Position numbers and translations under genes: made by a program. A stretch of DNA of 64,000 nt, from positions 999,501 through 1,063,500 of the forward strand of contig NZ_CP030280.1 of assembly GCF_003287895.1 (NCBI RefSeq), given 5' to 3'. This DNA comes from Blautia argi. GTDB taxonomy: Bacteria > Bacillota > Clostridia > Lachnospirales > Lachnospiraceae. Within the stretch, counting starts at the first letter, position 1. Each line of letters opens with the position of its first letter. Below are positions 8,817-18,379 of the stretch, piece by piece. The notes under the pieces were generated by a model. The model searched no databases. It was given only the letters and a program-made list of their open reading frames with translations, and was not told the origin of the DNA.

Positions 8817-9734
8817 TTATTTTTTAGGCTCAATTTTATCTGTTTCTTTCTCTGTTTCCGGCACCAGATACCGCAGAAATTTCTGGGCTGCCGGAGCGGT
8901 CAGAAGCTGTGGATTATACGCCAGAATCAGCTTTCGCTTGGGAATGTTTTCCTTAATCTGAAGCTGATAGAATTCCTTTTTGCGGTGTTCCAGTACATAA
9001 TCCGGTACAGCAGTGATACCCAGTCCGATTTTTGCCAGATCCAGCAAAAGATCATTGCTGGAAAGCTCTGCTTCCGGGGTAAAGGAAAGCCCGTGTTTGG
9101 CAAATACCTGCTGCAGAAAGCCGCTTGTGGTACTGGTCTTATCCAACATCAAAATGGGATATTGGGTAAGCTGTGCCAGGGAAAGGGGCTGCTCCTCCAG
9201 ATGAAAGAAGCGTTTGCCGGCTACAAAGATATCCTGAAATTCCCGGATCACGCAGCAGGTATCCTTGGAGGTCAGATAAGGGTTTGGGGCATTGGCAACA
9301 ATAAAATCCACCCGGTTGTTGTGAAGAAGGGAAACGCACCCCCCGGAAGTGGAATTCGTTACCTTGATATGCACATTTGGAAATTCCCTGTGAAACCGTT
9401 TAAAATAAGGAATCAGAAAATAGCGACAAATGGTGTCGCTGGCGCCGATACGCAGAGGCGCTTCCAGAGAAGGGGAGTTTAAAATCTGATTTTCCCCCTC
9501 AAATAAAAGGTTTACTGCAGGCTCCACGTGACGAAGAAGGGACTCGCCCTCAGGGGTCAGAGTGACCTTTTTTTTATTTCTGAGAAACAGGGCATGTCCC
9601 AGCTTTTGCTCCAGGGCTTTGATGGACTGGCTGACCGCGGACTGGGAGATGTAAAGCTGACGGGACGCCTCTGAAAAGCTGAGAGTGGTAGCGACATAAT
9701 AAAAAACCTTGTAAAGTTCAAAACTGATATCCAT
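8817..9734 (-). CDS. LysR family transcriptional regulator
   Basis: 305 residues. The N-terminal winged HTH is clear: FYYVATTLSFSEASRQLYISQSAVSQSIKALEQKLG, then LFLRNKKKVTLTPEG. It is followed by the usual linker helix and a periplasmic-binding-protein-like effector domain (from ~90, RIGASDTICRYFLIPYFKRF), normal in length for the family. LysR proteins bind as tetramers to T-N11-A dyads and are switched by small ligands. The effector domain resembles CysB/CysL/YwfK-type regulators only in general form, so no ligand is proposed. The gene is divergent from purL with 259 bases between them. A 7-3-7 palindrome (9873-9889) in that gap is a candidate operator. Confidence 0.92.
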   Translation of the reverse strand: MDISFELYKVFYYVATTLSFSEASRQLYISQSAVSQSIKALEQKLGHALFLRNKKKVTLTPEGESLLRHVEPAVNLLFEGENQILNSPSLEAPLRIGASDTICRYFLIPYFKRFHREFPNVHIKVTNSTSGGCVSLLHNNRVDFIVANAPNPYLTSKDTCCVIREFQDIFVAGKRFFHLEEQPLSLAQLTQYPILMLDKTSTTSGFLQQVFAKHGLSFTPEAELSSNDLLLDLAKIGLGITAVPDYVLEHRKKEFYQLQIKENIPKRKLILAYNPQLLTAPAAQKFLRYLVPETEKETDKIEPKK

Positions 9735-9872
9735 ATAGAAAATCCTTTCCTGAAAATAGCCTATTTAAAGTATGCTATACACTACTATATAAAGAGGAAG
9801 GAAAGATGTCAACGTACAAATCAGGCAGAAAAGAAAAGGAATGTCAAAAGAATATTAAATTAATAAGTTTTG

Positions 9873-9889
9873 CTTATATTAGATATAAG
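9873..9889. promoter_or_regulatory. Palindrome, candidate LysR-type operator
   Basis: CTTATAT-TAG-ATATAAG is a perfect 7-3-7 inverted repeat in the lysR-purL gap, in a run of similar TTATA/TTAAT repeats. LysR sites are typically AT-rich dyads near divergent promoters. Assignment to this LysR protein is inference. Confidence 0.4.
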
Positions 9890-9900
9890 TCATATTAATT

Positions 9901-9928
9901 TTACTTATAAAGTTTCTTATGCTACACT
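9901..9928 (+). promoter_or_regulatory. Candidate sigma-A promoter for purL
   Basis: TTACTT (9901-9906), 16 bases, TACACT (9923-9928). It lies 66 bases before the purL start. The ribosome site is aaaggag, 8 bases before ATG 9994. No purine riboswitch is visible. Confidence 0.4.
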
Positions 9929-9993
9929 ATCCCTAGAAATACAAAAAGCAATGCAAAATACCATTTGCCCCTGTCGGGCAGAAAGGAGTCAAT

Positions 9994-12900
9994 ATGAGCA
10001 GCGTAAAGCGTGTCTATGTTGAGAAAAAAACAGATTTTGCCGTACAGGCAAAAGAATTGCAGCATGAAATTGAGAGCTATCTTGGAATTAAGGACGTAAC
10101 AGGAGTCAGAGTACTGATTCGTTACGATGTTGAGAATATTTCCGACGAGGTATTTGAAAAAGCATGTACCTGTGTTTTTTCCGAACCGCCGGTTGACCAT
10201 TTATTTAAAGAAACTTTTGAAAAAAACGAAGGGGACAGAGTTTTTTCTGTGGAATACCTGCCGGGACAGTTTGACCAGAGAGCAGATTCCGCAGTACAGT
10301 GTGTGCAGTTTTTAAAAGAGGACGAGCAGCCGATTATCCGTTCCGCGACTACTTATGTTATTGAAGGAAATATTTCTGACGAAGAACTGGAAGCCATTAA
10401 GAACCATTGCATCAATCCAGTGGATTCCAGAGAAGCAGAAACCGAAAAACCGGAAACTCTGGTGACAAATTTTGAGGAACCGGAAGATGTAAAAATCTTT
10501 ACAGGTTTTGCAGACATGGCAGAAGCAGACTTAAAGGAATTATACGATTCCCTGAATCTGGCTATGACCTTCAAGGATTTCCTGCACATTCAGAATTATT
10601 ATAAAAACGAAGAAAAGCGCGACCCGTCCATGACGGAAATCCGTGTGTTGGATACTTACTGGTCTGACCATTGTCGCCACACTACATTCTCCACAGAATT
10701 GAAGAATGTAACCTTTGGCGAAGGGGATTACAAGGCGCCAATCGAAGAAACTTATAAAAAATATCTGGCTGACCGTCAGGTGATTTACAAAGACAGAGAT
10801 GATAAATTTGTCTGCCTTATGGATCTGGCTTTAATGGCAATGAAGAAATTAAAGGCAGAGGGCAAGCTTCAAGACCAGGAGGAATCTGATGAAATCAATG
10901 CCTGCTCCATTGTTGTGCCGGTTGATGTAGACGGAAAAGAAGAGGAGTGGCTCATTAACTTTAAGAATGAAACTCACAACCACCCAACCGAAATCGAGCC
11001 TTTCGGTGGTGCGGCTACCTGCCTTGGCGGCGCAATCCGTGACCCGCTCTCCGGACGTACTTATGTATATCAGGCTATGCGTGTGACAGGTGCAGCTGAC
11101 CCCACTGTTTCTGTACAGGAAACCATGAAGGGCAAGCTTCCTCAGAAAAAACTGGTGCGGGGCGCTGCTCACGGATATTCTTCCTATGGAAACCAGATTG
11201 GTCTGGCTACCGGTTATGTAAAAGAGATTTACCACCCGGATTATGTGGCAAAACGTATGGAAATCGGCGCAGTTTTAGGCGCGGCTCCAAGAAGAGCCGT
11301 TATCCGCGAAAATTCTGACCCGGGTGATATCATTATTTTACTGGGCGGACGTACCGGACGCGACGGCTGCGGCGGTGCAACCGGTTCTTCCAAGGTACAC
11401 ACAGAGGAATCCATTGAAACCTGTGGTGCAGAGGTACAGAAGGGAAATGCGCCTACAGAGAGAAAGATTCAGAGATTATTCAGAAGAGAAGAAGTAAGCT
11501 GCATTATTAAGAAATGTAATGACTTCGGTGCAGGCGGTGTTTCTGTTGCTATCGGAGAACTGGCAGCTGGTCTGAAGATTGATTTGGATAAAGTGCCGAA
11601 AAAATATGCTGGTCTGGACGGAACGGAAATTGCGATTTCTGAATCCCAGGAGCGTATGGCAGTTGTGATTGACCCGAAAGATGTGGAAACTTTCTTAGAT
11701 TATGCGAAAGAAGAAAACCTGGAAGCCATTCCGGTGGCAGAGGTAACCGAAAGCCCAAGACTGCTGATGAACTGGAGAGGAAAAACCATTGTAGACCTGT
11801 CCAGAGCTTTCCTGGATACCAATGGTGCACATCAGGAAACAGACGTATATGTGGAAATTCCGGGCAAAGAAGGCAATGTTCTGGAGCATACAGAAGAAGT
11901 TTCTGATGTAAAAGAAAAATGGTTAAATACCCTTTCTGACTTGAATGAATGTTCTCAGAAGGGCTTAGTGGAAATGTTTGACGGTTCTATTGGAGCAGGC
12001 AGCGTATTTATGCCTTACGGCGGTAAATATCAGCTCACAGAAACACAGGCCATGGTGGCAAAAGTTCCGGTATTAAACGGAAAGACAGAAACTGTTACCA
12101 TGATGAGTTATGGCTTTGACCCATATCTGTCCAGCTGGAGCCCATATCATGGCGCCGTTTATGCAGTGACAGAATCTGTGGCAAGAATCGTGGCAGCAGG
12201 TGGTGATTACAGCAAAATCCGCTTTACTTTCCAGGAGTATTTCCGCAGAATGACCGAAGACGCACACCGTTGGAGTCAGCCGTTTGCAGCTCTCTTAGGC
12301 GCATATGCGGCACAGCTTGGATTCGGACTTCCGTCTATCGGCGGCAAGGACTCCATGTCCGGTACTTTTAATGAAATCGACGTACCGCCTACACTGGTTT
12401 CTTTTGCAGTAGACGTGGCAAAACAAAAAGACGTGATTACACCGGAACTGAAAAAAGCAGGCAGCAAGCTGGTATGGCTGCGTATGCCAAAGGCAGCTTA
12501 CGATTTGCCGGATTTTGAAGCATTAAAAGAACAGTATACAAAACTTCATGAAGATATTCAGGCAGGACGCGTGCTTTCTGCTTATGCTTTAGACCGTCAG
12601 GGTATTGCGGCTGCTGTTTCCAAAATGGCATTTGGTAACCAGATGGGTGTGAAAATTGAGCATAATGTAGACGAGAGAGATTTGTTTGGCGCAGGCTTTG
12701 GCGATATTATTTGCGAAGTGGCAGAAGACAAAGTGGGCGAACTTGCTATGACTTACACTTTGATTGGTGAAGTGACCGAAAACGCAGGCATTGAATATAA
12801 AGATATGAGCATCTCTATGGCAGAAGCTCTGGAAACCTGGAAAGCGCCACTTGAGAAAGTATTTAAGACACGCTCCGGTTCTGAAACCGATGATGCAACC

Positions 12901-13761
12901 GTAAGCATGGATAAAGGTGTGTATGATACAAAAGATATTCATATCTGTTCTCATAAGATTGCCCAGCCAACTGTGTTTATTCCGGTATTCCCGGGTACAA
13001 ACTGTGAATACGACAGCACAAAGGCATTTGAACGTGCAGGGGCAAAGGTTATCACAAAGGTATTTAAGAATCTGGACGCAGCAGATATCCGAGATTCTGT
13101 AGAAACCTTTGAAAAAGCCATTGACCAGGCGCAGATGATTATGTTCCCGGGCGGCTTTTCCGCAGGTGACGAACCAGATGGTTCTGCGAAATTCTTTGCA
13201 ACAGCTTTCCAGAATGCAAAGATTAAAGAAGCAGTTATGCGTCTGTTAAATGAAAGAGATGGTCTGGCTCTTGGTATCTGCAATGGTTTCCAGGCTCTGA
13301 TTAAGCTGGGACTGGTTCCATACGGAGAGATTGTGGGACAGACAGAGCAGTCCCCGACACTGACCTTTAATACCATTGGACGTCATATTTCCAAAATGGT
13401 TTATACAAAGGTTGTAACCAACAAATCCCCATGGCTGCAGAAGGCAGAGCTTGGTAAGGTTTATACAAACCCGGCTTCCCATGGAGAGGGACGCTTTGTT
13501 GCCAACGAGAAATGGCTGAAAAAACTTTTTGAAAACGGACAGGTTGCAACACAGTACTGTGACGTAAACGGTAACATTACTATGGACGAAGAGTGGAATG
13601 TAAACGGTTCCTACTGTGCAATCGAAGGTATCACCAGCCCGGACGGACGTGTGCTCGGTAAAATGGCACATTCCGAAAGACGCGGCGACGGCGTTGCCAT
13701 GAATATCTACGGCGAACAGGATATCAAGATTTTTGAATCCGGTGTGGAATATTTTAAATAA
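9994..13761 (+). CDS. purL: Phosphoribosylformylglycinamidine synthase, long single-chain form
   Basis: 1255 residues. The enzyme converts FGAR, glutamine and ATP to FGAM, the fourth step of de novo purine synthesis. The single chain joins the PurS-like N-terminus, two AIRS-type synthetase repeats and a C-terminal class I glutamine amidotransferase. Visible motifs are TYWSDHCRHTTFSTEL, NFKNETHNHPTEIEPFGGAATCLGG, GGRTGRDGCGGATGSS, the amidotransferase PGGFSAGDEP, the nucleophile region ALGICNGFQAL, and ASHGEGRFV. Many Bacilli use separate PurS/PurL/PurQ; the fused form is usual in Clostridia and Proteobacteria. It is monocistronic here, divergent from lysR and convergent with the OLD-like nuclease gene, whose end lies 6 bases away. 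Confidence 0.97.
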   Translation: MSSVKRVYVEKKTDFAVQAKELQHEIESYLGIKDVTGVRVLIRYDVENISDEVFEKACTCVFSEPPVDHLFKETFEKNEGDRVFSVEYLPGQFDQRADSAVQCVQFLKEDEQPIIRSATTYVIEGNISDEELEAIKNHCINPVDSREAETEKPETLVTNFEEPEDVKIFTGFADMAEADLKELYDSLNLAMTFKDFLHIQNYYKNEEKRDPSMTEIRVLDTYWSDHCRHTTFSTELKNVTFGEGDYKAPIEETYKKYLADRQVIYKDRDDKFVCLMDLALMAMKKLKAEGKLQDQEESDEINACSIVVPVDVDGKEEEWLINFKNETHNHPTEIEPFGGAATCLGGAIRDPLSGRTYVYQAMRVTGAADPTVSVQETMKGKLPQKKLVRGAAHGYSSYGNQIGLATGYVKEIYHPDYVAKRMEIGAVLGAAPRRAVIRENSDPGDIIILLGGRTGRDGCGGATGSSKVHTEESIETCGAEVQKGNAPTERKIQRLFRREEVSCIIKKCNDFGAGGVSVAIGELAAGLKIDLDKVPKKYAGLDGTEIAISESQERMAVVIDPKDVETFLDYAKEENLEAIPVAEVTESPRLLMNWRGKTIVDLSRAFLDTNGAHQETDVYVEIPGKEGNVLEHTEEVSDVKEKWLNTLSDLNECSQKGLVEMFDGSIGAGSVFMPYGGKYQLTETQAMVAKVPVLNGKTETVTMMSYGFDPYLSSWSPYHGAVYAVTESVARIVAAGGDYSKIRFTFQEYFRRMTEDAHRWSQPFAALLGAYAAQLGFGLPSIGGKDSMSGTFNEIDVPPTLVSFAVDVAKQKDVITPELKKAGSKLVWLRMPKAAYDLPDFEALKEQYTKLHEDIQAGRVLSAYALDRQGIAAAVSKMAFGNQMGVKIEHNVDERDLFGAGFGDIICEVAEDKVGELAMTYTLIGEVTENAGIEYKDMSISMAEALETWKAPLEKVFKTRSGSETDDATVSMDKGVYDTKDIHICSHKIAQPTVFIPVFPGTNCEYDSTKAFERAGAKVITKVFKNLDAADIRDSVETFEKAIDQAQMIMFPGGFSAGDEPDGSAKFFATAFQNAKIKEAVMRLLNERDGLALGICNGFQALIKLGLVPYGEIVGQTEQSPTLTFNTIGRHISKMVYTKVVTNKSPWLQKAELGKVYTNPASHGEGRFVANEKWLKKLFENGQVATQYCDVNGNITMDEEWNVNGSYCAIEGITSPDGRVLGKMAHSERRGDGVAMNIYGEQDIKIFESGVEYFK

Positions 13762-13767
13762 GCTCTA

Positions 13768-15630
13768 CTACGCATGCATGGTTTTGCGGTTTTCAAAATA
13801 GGGGATTTTTTCAATGGCGTCCAGAATGTCGGCAAAGTCGATTCTGGGCGCTATTTCTATATATTTTCGCAAAAGTGCCTGTTCCTGTTTTTTATAGGGT
13901 CCATAGAAAATATCGTAGAGATTATGTCCCCGAAGATAAATTTTAATGTCCTCCATATGTGCCTTGATATCCTCTGTGGTTTCCAAATCTTTTCCCAGTA
14001 TTTGCACAAGCTGTCTGCCGCTTCGGATACGGTGGAGATATTCTTTCCACTTTTTCAGCAGAATTTCATAAAACTGTTCCGGAGAATCTAAAATTCCTAA
14101 TTGTGTCATAACCTGTGGATTCAGAAAATAGTTTTCAAAAGAATAATATTTCAGCACCAGCACGTTTTTCTGTGTAACTCTTGGTAGCTTATCCAAATCC
14201 TCCCGGTTTCGTTCTTCGTAATAATGACATAAAGAGCGCACCAGCATATCCCGGTCTTTGCCGTCCCCGTCCCGTATCATAAGAAATTGGTCTTTAAAAT
14301 ACACCTGATTTAAGTATTTCAGATTGGCATAGGTTTTGATATTGGTACAGCTGTTGGTGGTAATAATGGAAACCCGGGACTGCCCCCTGTCCGGCATGTG
14401 GATTTCCGAAAAATATTTTTCCAGTAAAAGGGGAAGGCGGCTTTTGTCCTGCCGTCCCTCAACGATAAAGACAAAATCCACGTTCATCAAATCCGAAGCA
14501 GAATATCCCAAATCATCTAAAATGGCAGAAATGTCCGTGTGTTCCCGGACAGAGGGAAAGCCCTGGCTGTCCAGTACCATCTGCCGAATCTGCCGACTGT
14601 TAAACTGAAACAGCAGATTCGGAGAATGGGTGGAAAAAATCACCTGACATTTCTGGGACAGTCGGTACAGAATCCGACTGGATATTTTCTGCAGTTCGGG
14701 GTGCAGATAGCTTTCCGGGTCTTCCATAAGAAGCACCGCCGGAAGTCGGGTGCCTTCTTCCATATAGGCCTCCAGAAGGGAAAGCAGATAAATACTGCGC
14801 ATACCTTTTCCAAGGGTGGAGATGGAAGAAGGCTTCTCCTGATTCGGCTGGCGGATATAGCCCTGTACCTGAAAAATATCTCCGGTATGACAGGTCAGCT
14901 CATAAGAGATTTTGCCATGAGAATGGCTATTTTCTCGAAAATGTGCGTTTACCCGTTTTGAAAAGTCCTTTAAGTTCATGTGGTATAACTTGTATTCCAG
15001 AAGCTTTTCTGTTTCAAAGGCATTTAATTCCTCCGGTTTTTTCTGATTAATCAGTCCAATACAGGAAAAACAATGGGAACAGGCCTTGGCGCGCTCAAAA
15101 AGACAGCAGTCCATACGCATCTGGTTCAACAAATCGTCTTCCAGAAAGGACAGCAGGTGTGTTTGAATGGTTTCCAAATCCCTCTGGGTATTGAGATAAT
15201 AAACCGAGGGCAGCACTTCCTGAATATACCGGTTATGCTTGTGAAAACCGTCGTGATATCGTATGATGCCCTGATGGTTTGCCAGAAAGGTAAAGGTCAG
15301 AGTTCCGTTTTCATAAGAGGGCAGTTTGCTTTTAAAATCCCGGAACCAGGTTTCAAAACGTCGGTATGGGCTGACTTTTTTGTTTTGGAACAACAGATGT
15401 AAGTCCTGTCTGGAAAAGATCAGGGACATGGAAATTTCAATGTTTTGCTTTTGCTCATTAAAATCAGAGGGGAGAATTTCATACTGTCCGGCTGCAGCGG
15501 CAATGGCAGCCAGTACAGAACTTTTCCCCACACTGTTCTGCCCTACCAGAATCAGGGCGTTTTCCATGTGGGAAAAGGTGAGATTCTGAATAGATTTAAA
15601 ATTTTTAATCTGAAGAAAAGAAATCTGCAT
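13768..15630 (-). CDS. OLD-family nuclease: ABC-type ATPase with C-terminal TOPRIM domain
   Basis: 620 residues. A Walker A motif GQNSVGKSS (30-38) opens an SMC/RecF-like ATPase. The signature region is ISTLGKGMRS and the Walker B is VLLMEDPESYLHPE, followed by the H-loop IFSTHSP. From about residue 390 a TOPRIM domain shows FIVEGRQDKSRL and RDGDGKDRD, the acidic metal-binding positions of OLD nucleases. Such proteins act in DNA repair or phage defence. This copy has no UvrD-like GajB partner nearby, which fits a stand-alone class 1 type. A cysteine cluster, C175-C176 and CSHCFSC (184-190), sits in the ATPase insertion and may bind zinc. Ribosome site ggagatacc. The gene is divergent from the two-component operon. 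Confidence 0.85.
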   Translation of the reverse strand: MQISFLQIKNFKSIQNLTFSHMENALILVGQNSVGKSSVLAAIAAAAGQYEILPSDFNEQKQNIEISMSLIFSRQDLHLLFQNKKVSPYRRFETWFRDFKSKLPSYENGTLTFTFLANHQGIIRYHDGFHKHNRYIQEVLPSVYYLNTQRDLETIQTHLLSFLEDDLLNQMRMDCCLFERAKACSHCFSCIGLINQKKPEELNAFETEKLLEYKLYHMNLKDFSKRVNAHFRENSHSHGKISYELTCHTGDIFQVQGYIRQPNQEKPSSISTLGKGMRSIYLLSLLEAYMEEGTRLPAVLLMEDPESYLHPELQKISSRILYRLSQKCQVIFSTHSPNLLFQFNSRQIRQMVLDSQGFPSVREHTDISAILDDLGYSASDLMNVDFVFIVEGRQDKSRLPLLLEKYFSEIHMPDRGQSRVSIITTNSCTNIKTYANLKYLNQVYFKDQFLMIRDGDGKDRDMLVRSLCHYYEERNREDLDKLPRVTQKNVLVLKYYSFENYFLNPQVMTQLGILDSPEQFYEILLKKWKEYLHRIRSGRQLVQILGKDLETTEDIKAHMEDIKIYLRGHNLYDIFYGPYKKQEQALLRKYIEIAPRIDFADILDAIEKIPYFENRKTMHA

Positions 15631-15821
15631 AAGGTATCTCCTTTCACAGCCAATAGAAAACCGTTATTATAAAATAGATAAGAATACTATAACACAGAAT
15701 CTGAGAAGAAAGAAACGAAAACAGAATCTTAAGAAAAATATCAGAATTTCATTCAAAAAAAGTCAGTTTTTGCTGTTATAATAGGCTCATAAAATTGAGG
15801 AGAAGCAAAGAGGAAAAGAAA

Positions 15822-16520
15822 ATGGATACATACAACATTTTAATTGTGGACGATGACAGGGAGATTGTAAAGTCCCTGGGAAAGCTTTTGGAATTGGAGG
15901 GGTACTGCGTTTATCGGGCATATGACGGTATGGAGGCTCTGGATATGCTGATGCGGGAAAAGATTCATCTGATTCTTCTGGACGTGATGATGCCAAAGCT
16001 GAACGGGCTTTCAGCTTTGATGAAAATCCGGGAAAAGAACAACATTCCCATTATCATGCTTTCTGCAAAGACAGAGGAGAGCGACAAAGTGCTGGGGCTG
16101 TCTATGGGGGCTGACGATTATGTGACAAAGCCCTACAATACGGCAGAACTTATGGCAAGGGTAAAATCGCAGCTTCGGCGGTATTTTTCCCTTGGGGCAG
16201 CAGCAAAGTCTTCCGAAGAACTGCTGGTAAACGGAGGACTGGCGCTGAATAAACATACAAAGAGTCTGACTGTGGACGGAGAGGAGGTGCATCTGACAGC
16301 CACGGAGTATAAGATTTTAGAACTTTTGATGAGTCACCCGGGGTATGTATTTTCCGCAGAGGAAATCTATGACCGGGTGTGGCAGGAACAGGCCTACGGT
16401 GTGGAAAATACCGTTATGGTACATATCCGGCGGATTCGGGAAAAAATTGAGATTACGCCGAAAAATCCAAAATATTTAAAGGTGGTGTGGGGAATTGGGT
16501 ACAAAATTGAAAAATTATAA
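15822..16520 (+). CDS. OmpR/PhoB-type response regulator
   Basis: 232 residues from ATG 15822, chosen because gaggaaaag sits just upstream; an in-frame earlier start at 15795 lacks a site. The receiver domain shows IVDDDREIV, the phospho-acceptor Asp near residue 52 in LILLDVMMP, the Thr/Ser-type switch (IIMLSAKTEE) and the DDYVTKPYN lysine. A winged-helix DNA-binding domain follows (TATEYKILELLMSHPGYVFSAEEIYDRVW, ending VWGIGYKIEK). It resembles VanR-like regulators. It overlaps the kinase gene by 26 bases and forms a two-gene operon with it. A TATAAT hexamer at 15777-15782 may be its -10. The stimulus and target genes are unknown. Confidence 0.95.
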   Translation: MDTYNILIVDDDREIVKSLGKLLELEGYCVYRAYDGMEALDMLMREKIHLILLDVMMPKLNGLSALMKIREKNNIPIIMLSAKTEESDKVLGLSMGADDYVTKPYNTAELMARVKSQLRRYFSLGAAAKSSEELLVNGGLALNKHTKSLTVDGEEVHLTATEYKILELLMSHPGYVFSAEEIYDRVWQEQAYGVENTVMVHIRRIREKIEITPKNPKYLKVVWGIGYKIEKL

Positions 16521-18120
16521 GAAACAGATTCTGGGAGGCTTTTTGCTTTTTGGGTGGCTGATGACTCCGACGCTTTTGATACTGGCGATGGAATTTTGGA
16601 ATTATGGGTATCATGAGTTTTGGAAATACGCATGGACCAAAGACCAAAGTGCAGAGTTCAGAATGGCTTCTACTGTTTTAGCGGCGCTTGCAGCCGTGTC
16701 GCTTCTGCTTCTTCTGGCACTCTCTTTTTTATACTGGAAGAAATGTGCTGCCAAAGAACAGATAAAAGAAAGTCGGGTGGACAGGGTTCCCACAGAACTG
16801 GCAGTTCTGGTTGTTTTGCTGAGCGCCTGGCAGTTGGGGGTGATGTTTGCAGACGCAGTCTGTTATCCGGGGGCAGACCTGTATTTTTCCGGTATGGTTT
16901 TGATAAGTGTAAAATCCATTGTTCTGGCTGTGTTGAAAATCGTGGGAGTCAGTCTTGTCTTTTATACAGGAATTCTTTTGCTATACCGGAAAATCCGTCT
17001 GAAAATCACAAAGCAGACCAGTGCAATCTGGAGAGGAATGAAAACCTACAAAGAGAAAACACCCTGGGAAACACAGCTTCAGAATAAGAAAAGAGGATAT
17101 GTTTTTCTGGTGGGACTTGTCTGTGTACAGGGGATTTTTTATACAGTGCTTCCAATATATCAATATGGTTTTGTGTATGCAATGAGAAGTTCCTCACCGC
17201 TTCTGACTGTCTTACTGGGAGGGAGCAGCCTTTTGCTGGCAGGAATCACAATCCGAACCTGGAGAAAAGGCGGTATATTCCGGGATATGGGCAAGCTGGC
17301 AGAGCAGATTGCCCTGATGTCAGAGGGAGAGTCCATACCGGAAGAATTGCGGCTTTCAGAAAAATCGTTTTTCCATGAAACAGACAGACAGCTTGCAGGG
17401 GTCAGTGATTCCATGGCAAAAAGTGTGGAAAAACAGCTTCAGGCAGAGCGTTTGAAGGTGGACTTAATTACTAACATGTCCCATGATTTAAAGACTCCGC
17501 TGACGTCCATGATAGGGTATACGGATTTGCTGAAAAAAGAAGAATTAAACGATACTGCCAGAGATTATGTTGACGTCATTGCTTTAAAACAGGAACAGCT
17601 TCGGGATATGATACAGGACGTGTTTGATTTGTCTAAGGCAACCAGCAATGCAGAGCAGCTGAACATGGAGCGTCTGGACATGGTGAAGCTGTTTGAACAG
17701 ATACTGGCAGATATGGAAGACCGGATACAGGAAGAAAAACGGGAAATCCGTACAGATTTTCCAGAGGAAGGTCTGTATTTTATGGGAGATAACGGGAAGA
17801 TGTACCGCGTGGTTCAGAATCTCCTGGAAAATGCTTTGAAATATTCCCTTCCTGATACCAGAATTTATATTTCTGTAAAGCAGCAGGGAAATCAGGCACA
17901 GGCAGTGATGAAAAATATTGCAGGGTATGAAATGAATTTCTCGCCTGAGGAGATTATGGAGCGATTTGTCCGGGGAGATGCGGCAAGGACAACAAAGGGA
18001 CATGGACTGGGGCTTGCCATTGCCTCCAGCTATGTGAAAAATATGGGGGGAAGTCTGAACATAGAGATAGACGGAGATCTGTTTAAGATTATTATGGAAT
18101 TTCCGTGTACAGAAACATGA
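16495..18120 (+). CDS. Sensor histidine kinase, partner of the response regulator
   Basis: 541 residues from a TTG start at 16495, inside the regulator's 3' end. About six hydrophobic segments (at ~12-32, 55-80, 100-120, 135-160, 200-222, 228-250) precede a HAMP-like linker. The catalytic part has the H-box LITNMSHDLKTPLTSMIGYTDL (His ~330), the N-box NLLENALKYS, and the G-box TKGHGLGLAIASSYV. The design is VanS-like. Multiple spans without an obvious extracellular sensor domain suggest that it senses within or near the membrane, for example envelope stress or antimicrobials, but this is inference. Translation is probably coupled to the regulator because of the overlap. The TTG start is uncertain. 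Confidence 0.92.
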   Translation: MGTKLKNYKKQILGGFLLFGWLMTPTLLILAMEFWNYGYHEFWKYAWTKDQSAEFRMASTVLAALAAVSLLLLLALSFLYWKKCAAKEQIKESRVDRVPTELAVLVVLLSAWQLGVMFADAVCYPGADLYFSGMVLISVKSIVLAVLKIVGVSLVFYTGILLLYRKIRLKITKQTSAIWRGMKTYKEKTPWETQLQNKKRGYVFLVGLVCVQGIFYTVLPIYQYGFVYAMRSSSPLLTVLLGGSSLLLAGITIRTWRKGGIFRDMGKLAEQIALMSEGESIPEELRLSEKSFFHETDRQLAGVSDSMAKSVEKQLQAERLKVDLITNMSHDLKTPLTSMIGYTDLLKKEELNDTARDYVDVIALKQEQLRDMIQDVFDLSKATSNAEQLNMERLDMVKLFEQILADMEDRIQEEKREIRTDFPEEGLYFMGDNGKMYRVVQNLLENALKYSLPDTRIYISVKQQGNQAQAVMKNIAGYEMNFSPEEIMERFVRGDAARTTKGHGLGLAIASSYVKNMGGSLNIEIDGDLFKIIMEFPCTET

Positions 18121-18130
18121 AATGTTCTGC

Positions 18131-18159
18131 TTGCAATTTTTCCCTTTTTGTGTTATTCT
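18131..18159 (+). promoter_or_regulatory. Sigma-A-type promoter upstream of the Mn riboswitch
   Basis: TTGCAA (18131-18136), a 17-base spacer, TATTCT (18154-18159). It places transcription start near 18167, just ahead of the riboswitch 5' element gggagtagc. Confidence 0.6.
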
Positions 18160-18175
18160 TTCCACAAGCAAAAGT

Positions 18176-18323
18176 AAAAGGGAGTAGCTTAACATCTTTT
18201 ACAAACAGACAGAACATGTAAAAGATGGTTTTGTAACCGTCACCCGGTATCGAGAGATACCCGTAGCAAATGAGAAAGCAAGACTTTTATTGTGGCAGAG
18301 GTCATGATAAAAGTCTTTTTTTA
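18176..18323 (+). ncRNA. yybP-ykoY (manganese) riboswitch with terminator
   Basis: The conserved family blocks appear in order. They are aaaagggagtagctt at the 5' side, a variable stem (catcttttac...gtaaaagatg), the aaccgtcacccggtat block with its own hairpin (cccggtatc/gagatacccg), and the 3' block gaaagcaagacttt. The 3' end doubles as an intrinsic terminator: AGACTTTTAT (18281-18290) pairs with ATAAAAGTCT (18307-18316), followed by a T-run. The family binds Mn2+ between two conserved loops, so that ligand stabilises the aptamer and prevents the terminator, turning on metal-homeostasis genes. Here it precedes a gene of unknown function and a YccF protein. Recognition is by eye, not by a covariance model. 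Confidence 0.85.
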
Positions 18324-18379
18324 TTCCTCATTCATCACCTCTTCCACAGATACTTGCTGATACAGAAGGAGGATTTTTT

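Noticed and set aside
8985..9482. 165-codon plus-strand frame opposite lysR
   Set aside because: It is antisense to a clear LysR gene, with no ribosome site and no family.
9735..9993. Purine riboswitch ahead of purL
   Set aside because: The conserved three-way-junction core of purine riboswitches was not found; only a promoter and AT-rich dyads are visible.
16495..18120. Assignment of the two-component system as vancomycin resistance vanRS
   Set aside because: Regulator and kinase resemble VanR/VanS in type only, and no vanH/A/X or vanT-like genes are next to them.
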